A stretch of DNA of 64,000 nt from positions 3,973,001 through 4,037,000 of the forward strand of contig NZ_RJUU01000001.1 of NCBI RefSeq assembly GCF_003751445.1, given 5' to 3'. Below, in pieces: positions 60,937 through 64,000 of the stretch. This DNA comes from Streptomyces sp. 840.1. Its GTDB lineage: Bacteria > Actinomycetota > Actinomycetes > Streptomycetales > Streptomycetaceae. The notes below the pieces were generated by a model. That model was given only the letters and a program-made list of their open reading frames with translations, was not told the DNA's origin and searched no databases. A program made the translations under genes and the position numbers. Positions within the stretch are counted from its first letter, which is position 1, and each line of letters opens with the position of its first letter.

Positions 60937-61452
60937 ATGAATCACGTAATTTCCCCCCAGGTCGAGTCCCAGGTCGAGTCCCAGGTCGAGTCCGAGGCCG
61001 GGGCCGAAGAGCCGGTCTACCGGGCCGACTTCGCCATGGGCGAGCACTCGGCCCGGCATCTGCGGCGCATCCTGCGCCTCTACCTCAAGGGGTGGGGGCT
61101 CATCGGCGTGGCCGACGCGGCGGAGCTCGCGTTCACGGAGCTCATCGCCAATGTGGTCCGGCACGTGCCGGGCCGCCGCTGCCAGACGTTCATCTTCCGG
61201 CTGCCGGGCGGCGAGGGCGTCCGCGTCGAGGTGGCGGACGGCTGCCCCGAGGTGCCTCGCGTGGTCGAGGGCGATGTGCTCGACGAGGGCGGACGGGGGC
61301 TGCTCCTGGTGGACGCGCTCACCGAAAAGTGGGGCGTGGAGGTGCGCCGGGACGGCGGCGGCAAGACGGTGTGGTTCGAGTGTCTGGCCGCCGCGTCGGC
61401 AGCGGATGCCGTTCGGGTTACGCCGACAGCTCGGCCAGCACCGCGTCCGTGA
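60937..61452 (+). CDS. Anti-sigma-factor-like ATP-binding protein (HATPase_c)
   Basis: A 171-residue RsbW/AbaA2-type GHKL ATPase. The N-box is AAELAFTELIANVVRHVPG, then VADGCPEVP at G1 and DEGGRGLLLVDALTEKWGV at G2. The N-terminus holds three identical QVES units made by 12-bp repeats. Such proteins inhibit sigma factors or regulators and partner the XRE/DUF397 pair across the divergent gap. ATG 60937. The 3' end overlaps the convergent serine hydrolase gene by 35 bp. Confidence 0.88.
   Translation: MNHVISPQVESQVESQVESEAGAEEPVYRADFAMGEHSARHLRRILRLYLKGWGLIGVADAAELAFTELIANVVRHVPGRRCQTFIFRLPGGEGVRVEVADGCPEVPRVVEGDVLDEGGRGLLLVDALTEKWGVEVRRDGGGKTVWFECLAAASAADAVRVTPTARPAPRP
60958..60993 (+). repeat. 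Three perfect 12-bp tandem repeats
   Basis: CAGGTCGAGTCC three times in a row, coding QVES three times at residues 8-19 of the ATPase. Confidence 0.9.
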
Positions 61453-62233
61453 ACGGGGGCCACACCTCGGCCGCCCACGGCCCGAAGGCCCGGTCGGTGA
61501 GCGCCACGCAGGCCGCCCCGGCGGCCGGGTCGATCCACAGGAACGTGCCGGACTGGCCGAAGTGCCCGAAGGTCGCGGGGGAGGAGTTCGCGCCGGTCCA
61601 GTGCAGGGACTTGGAGTCCCGGATCTCGAAGCCGAGGCCCCAGTCGTTGGGGTTCTGGTGGCCGTAGCCCGGCAGGACGCCCTTCAGCCCGGGGTGCACG
61701 ACGCTCTGGGCCGCAAGCACCGTGCGCGGGTCGAGGAGGCGGGGGGCCTGCACCTCGGCCGCGAACCGGGACAGGTCGTCGACGGTGGAGACGCCGTCGC
61801 GGGCGGGCGAGCCGTCCAGGGTGGTCGCCGTCATGCCCAGGGGCTCCAGGACCGCCTGGCGGGCGTACTCGGGGAACGGGATGCCGGTGGCCTTGGCGAT
61901 GTGGTCGCCGAGCACCTCGAAGCCCGCGTTCGAGTACAGCCGCCGGGTGCCGGGCGGGGCCGTCACCCGGTGCTCGTCGAAGGCGAGGCCGCTGGTGTGG
62001 GCGAGCAGGTGCCGGACCGTGGACCCCTCCGGGCCCGCCGGCTCGTCGAGCTCGACCGCGCCCTCCTCGTACGCCACCAGCGCCGCGTAGGCGGCCAGCG
62101 GCTTGGTGACGGAGGCGAGCGGGAAGCGGTGCGCGGTGGGACCGTGCGTCCCGAGGACGGTCCCGTCCGCTCGTACGACGGCCGCCGCCGCGGTGGGGAC
62201 GGGCCAGTTCTCGATCATCGCCAGGCTCTGCAT
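61418..62233 (-). CDS. Serine hydrolase of the beta-lactamase/class C family
   Basis: A 271-residue penicillin-binding-protein-like hydrolase. The SxxK nucleophile pair is in FPLASVTKPLAAYAAL, the YxN in RLYSNAGFEVLG, and the third motif is weak, HFGQSG. No signal peptide is seen from ATG 62233, so it is probably a cytoplasmic esterase and not a resistance enzyme. A longer frame to 62365 runs through the inverted repeat upstream and is rejected. Confidence 0.88.
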   Translation of the reverse strand: MQSLAMIENWPVPTAAAAVVRADGTVLGTHGPTAHRFPLASVTKPLAAYAALVAYEEGAVELDEPAGPEGSTVRHLLAHTSGLAFDEHRVTAPPGTRRLYSNAGFEVLGDHIAKATGIPFPEYARQAVLEPLGMTATTLDGSPARDGVSTVDDLSRFAAEVQAPRLLDPRTVLAAQSVVHPGLKGVLPGYGHQNPNDWGLGFEIRDSKSLHWTGANSSPATFGHFGQSGTFLWIDPAAGAACVALTDRAFGPWAAEVWPPFTDAVLAELSA

Positions 62234-62245
62234 GCGTACGAGACT

Positions 62246-62308
62246 AGGGCCTTTCGTTTGGATCATGCCGGACACCGCGAGCCCGGCATGATCCAAACGA
62301 AAGGCCCT
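62246..62308. repeat. Perfect 26-bp inverted repeat with 11-base loop
   Basis: Arms 62246-62271 and 62283-62308 are exact complements; each has core CTTTCGTTTGGATCATGCC. It sits between the serine hydrolase and MerR promoters, so it is not a simple terminator. It resembles a small mobile or dispersed intergenic element. Confidence 0.8.
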
Positions 62309-62350
62309 GGGGTCTGTCAGGTGTCGGCCGAAACTCGGCTCCGGTTGCGC

Positions 62351-62381
62351 TTGCTTCGAGTGCACTCCAAGGTTCTAGCGT
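62351..62381 (+). promoter_or_regulatory. MerR-type promoter with central palindrome
   Basis: TTGCTT (-35) and TAGCGT (-10) have the long 19-bp spacing of MerR promoters. The near-perfect palindrome CTTCGAGTGCACTCCAAG (62354-62371) fills the spacer. Confidence 0.65.
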
Positions 62382-62396
62382 GGAGGCATGACGGTG

Positions 62397-62855
62397 ATGG
62401 ATACCACGACGACCCCGACGAGGACCGATATCTGCGTATCGGCCCCCAAGGCGTATCCGCGTCCCGAGGGGCGGGACCAGTACACGATCAGCGAGGTGGT
62501 CGCCTTCACCGGGCTCACCGCGCACACGCTGCGCTGGTACGAGCGGATCGGGCTGATGTCGCACGTCGATCGGTCACACACAGGACAGCGCCGTTTCACC
62601 AACCGTGACCTGGACTGGCTGAACTTCGTCGGCAAGCTGCGGCTGACCGGGATGCCGGTCGCCCACATGGTCCGTTACGCGGAACTGCTGCGCGAGGGCG
62701 ACCACACCTTCGAGGAACGCCAGGAACTGCTGGAGGCGACCCGCCGCGACGTACGGACGCGGATCGAGGAGCTCCGGGACACCCTCGCGGTACTCGACCA
62801 CAAGATCGACTTCTATGCGGGCGCCCGGCGGGCGCCGGAGAGGCCCAGTGCCTGA
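62397..62855 (+). CDS. MerR-family transcriptional regulator
   Basis: A 152-residue regulator. The MerR HTH is YTISEVVAFTGLTAHTLRWY followed by ERIGLMSHVDRSHTGQRRF, then a dimerisation helix rich in Glu/Arg. No cysteine cluster for metals is seen, so it is more like the BltR/YfmP drug- or aldehyde-type group. ATG 62397 has GGAGG 10 bases upstream; ATG 62388 is only 1 base from it. Its stop overlaps the aldo/keto reductase start (TGATG). It is likely autoregulated through the promoter palindrome. Confidence 0.88.
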   Translation: MDTTTTPTRTDICVSAPKAYPRPEGRDQYTISEVVAFTGLTAHTLRWYERIGLMSHVDRSHTGQRRFTNRDLDWLNFVGKLRLTGMPVAHMVRYAELLREGDHTFEERQELLEATRRDVRTRIEELRDTLAVLDHKIDFYAGARRAPERPSA

Positions 62856-63871
62856 TGACTGACAACAAGATCGCCACCGTGGAGCTCGGCAGGGGCGGAC
62901 CGCAGGTCGGCGTCCAGGGCCTCGGCTGCATGGGCATGAGCGAGTTCTACGGGGACACCGACGAGTCCTCCGCACGCGAGACGCTGGAGACCGCCCTGGC
63001 GGCCGGCGTCACGCTCTTCGACACCGCGGACATCTATGGCAGCGGCGCCAACGAGACGTTCATCGCGCCGTTCGTCGGCGCGCACCGGGACGAGATCACC
63101 CTCGCCACGAAGTTCGCCATCGAGCGCCGGGACGACGACCCGCACTACCGGGGCATCCGCAACGACCCCGCGTACATCCGGCAGGCCGTCGAGAACAGCC
63201 TGCGCCGGCTGAACACCGAGGTGATCGACCTCTATTACATGCACCGCCGTGACCCGGCCGTGCCGCTGGCCGAGTCCGTCGGCGCGATGGCCGAGCTGGT
63301 CCAGCAGGGCAAGGTCAAGCAGCTGGGCCTGAGCGAGGTGACCGGCGCCGAGCTGCGGGAGGCGCACGCCGTGCACCCGATCGCCGCCCTGCAGTCCGAG
63401 TGGTCCCTCTTCAGCCGGGACAGCGAGCGCACCGCGGTGCCCGCCGCCGTCGAGCTCGGCGTGACCGTCGTGCCGTACTCGCCGCTCGGCCGGGGCTTTT
63501 TGACCGGGGCGTTCGCGGACGCGGGCAAGGACCTGTCGAAGAACGACTTCCGGCAGTTCCAGCCGCGCTTCACCGGCGACAACGCGAAGACGAACGCCGC
63601 CCTGCTGGAGCCGGTCCGCAAGATCGCCGCCGCTCACGGGGCGACCGCTGCCCAGGTGGCGCTGGCCTGGGTGCAGCAGCGCGCCCAGGTGCACGGTCTG
63701 ACCGTGGTGCCGATCCCGGGCACCCGTAAGAGCAGCCGCCTGCTGGAGAACGTCGGCGCCACCCGGATCACCCTGACGTCCGAGGAGCTGGCCCAGCTGG
63801 AGCCGATCGCCGGCCAGGTCGCCGGGGACCGCTACCCGGACATGAGCTCGACCGCCACCGCCCGCGAATGA
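62855..63871 (+). CDS. Aldo/keto reductase
   Basis: A 338-residue NADPH-dependent TIM-barrel reductase. The catalytic tetrad is visible: Asp and Tyr in LFDTADIYGSGANE, Lys in ITLATKFAIE and His in DLYYMHRRDP. The coenzyme end VVPIPGTRKSSRLLENVGA is standard. It forms a two-gene unit with MerR, which probably induces it by an aldehyde or related electrophile. Confidence 0.94.
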   Translation: MTDNKIATVELGRGGPQVGVQGLGCMGMSEFYGDTDESSARETLETALAAGVTLFDTADIYGSGANETFIAPFVGAHRDEITLATKFAIERRDDDPHYRGIRNDPAYIRQAVENSLRRLNTEVIDLYYMHRRDPAVPLAESVGAMAELVQQGKVKQLGLSEVTGAELREAHAVHPIAALQSEWSLFSRDSERTAVPAAVELGVTVVPYSPLGRGFLTGAFADAGKDLSKNDFRQFQPRFTGDNAKTNAALLEPVRKIAAAHGATAAQVALAWVQQRAQVHGLTVVPIPGTRKSSRLLENVGATRITLTSEELAQLEPIAGQVAGDRYPDMSSTATARE

Positions 63872-63882
63872 CCGGCCCGGCC

Positions 63883-63910
63883 GATCGCGCCCGGACGGCC
63901 GGGCGCGATC
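63883..63910. terminator. 12-bp hairpin terminator
   Basis: GATCGCGCCCGG and complement with loop ACGG, between the aldo/keto reductase and a convergent gene whose stop it touches. Confidence 0.75.
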
Positions 63911-64000
63911 AGCTCTTGGGTGTGAACTGCCCCTTGACGTACGCGCCTTCGGCGATCGCGGCGAAGGCGTGCAGCGACTGCGTCCCGGGAGCGAAGTAGC
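63909..64000 (-). CDS. C-terminal end of an unidentified gene
   Basis: The last 29 codons of a minus-strand gene, ending HAFAAIAEGAYVKGQFTPKS. The gene starts beyond the window. The visible residues do not allow a family assignment. Confidence 0.5.
   Translation of the reverse strand, partial: YFAPGTQSLHAFAAIAEGAYVKGQFTPKS

Overview
The window is high-GC actinobacterial chromosome and almost certainly Streptomyces. Supporting signs are GC-ending codons, frequent GTG starts, and a gene set I recognise from Streptomyces: dnaG with an HrdA-type sigma factor, the MreB homologue mbl, malonyl-CoA synthetase matB, the fasR-fabD-fabH-acpP-fabF fatty acid cluster, DUF397/DUF5753 regulator pairs and class F sortase. 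From memory, the order resembles the S. coelicolor SCO24xx to SCO238x region. That synteny was not checked here. No CRISPR, rRNA or intact insertion sequence was seen.

Layout. 1-11.4 kb is core: the 3' end of a dGTPase gene, a ferredoxin-reductase-like flavoprotein, dnaG, an HrdA-like sigma factor, a heterodimeric ABC exporter, a xylulokinase-type FGGY kinase and a small membrane protein. 11.58-12.03 kb holds two tRNA-Asn genes and one tRNA with a CAU anticodon. The last 26 bp of the CAU tRNA locus recur at 20,892-20,917, next to a strong terminator, so 12,030-20,917 reads as a genomic island integrated in the tRNA 3' end. It carries no recognisable integrase. It holds gene remnants (peroxiredoxin, Fic-type toxin, dnaE2/imuC, TetR, CorA) and a few intact genes: a YdcF-like membrane protein, a MarR/quinone oxidoreductase/F420-type reductase set, and a TetR regulator opposite an unknown gene with a perfect 13+13 bp operator.

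21-31.8 kb holds a surface protein with a class F sortase, LysR with an EamA exporter, a secreted GH16 enzyme with a LacI/CebR-like operator, an MFS protein, a glyoxalase-fold protein, and the matB/carboxyltransferase pair. 32-36.7 kb is a two-gene secreted carbohydrate operon: a sugar-dehydrogenase beta-propeller with PKD and CBM6 modules, followed by a ThuA-CBM6-GH99-like fusion. It suggests extracellular oxidative glycan processing and is the strongest candidate for an undescribed system. 36.7-47.8 kb holds an NNP-type transporter, Lrp, a GAF histidine kinase with a damaged ATPase end, mbl, MarR with an oxidoreductase, Ohr, an EI24 protein, aldose epimerase, an SGNH lipoprotein and a DUF3145 protein.

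48-53 kb is the type II fatty acid synthase cluster (fabD, fabH, acpP, fabF) under FasR. 53-64 kb holds a pirin, a zinc-ribbon protein, a membrane-anchored NB-ARC/TPR protein, a Tat-exported phospholipase C behind a probable PHO box, a WhiJ/AbaA-like regulatory trio (anti-sigma-like ATPase, XRE-DUF5753, doubled DUF397), a serine hydrolase, a perfect 26-bp inverted repeat, MerR with an aldo/keto reductase, and the end of an unidentified gene.
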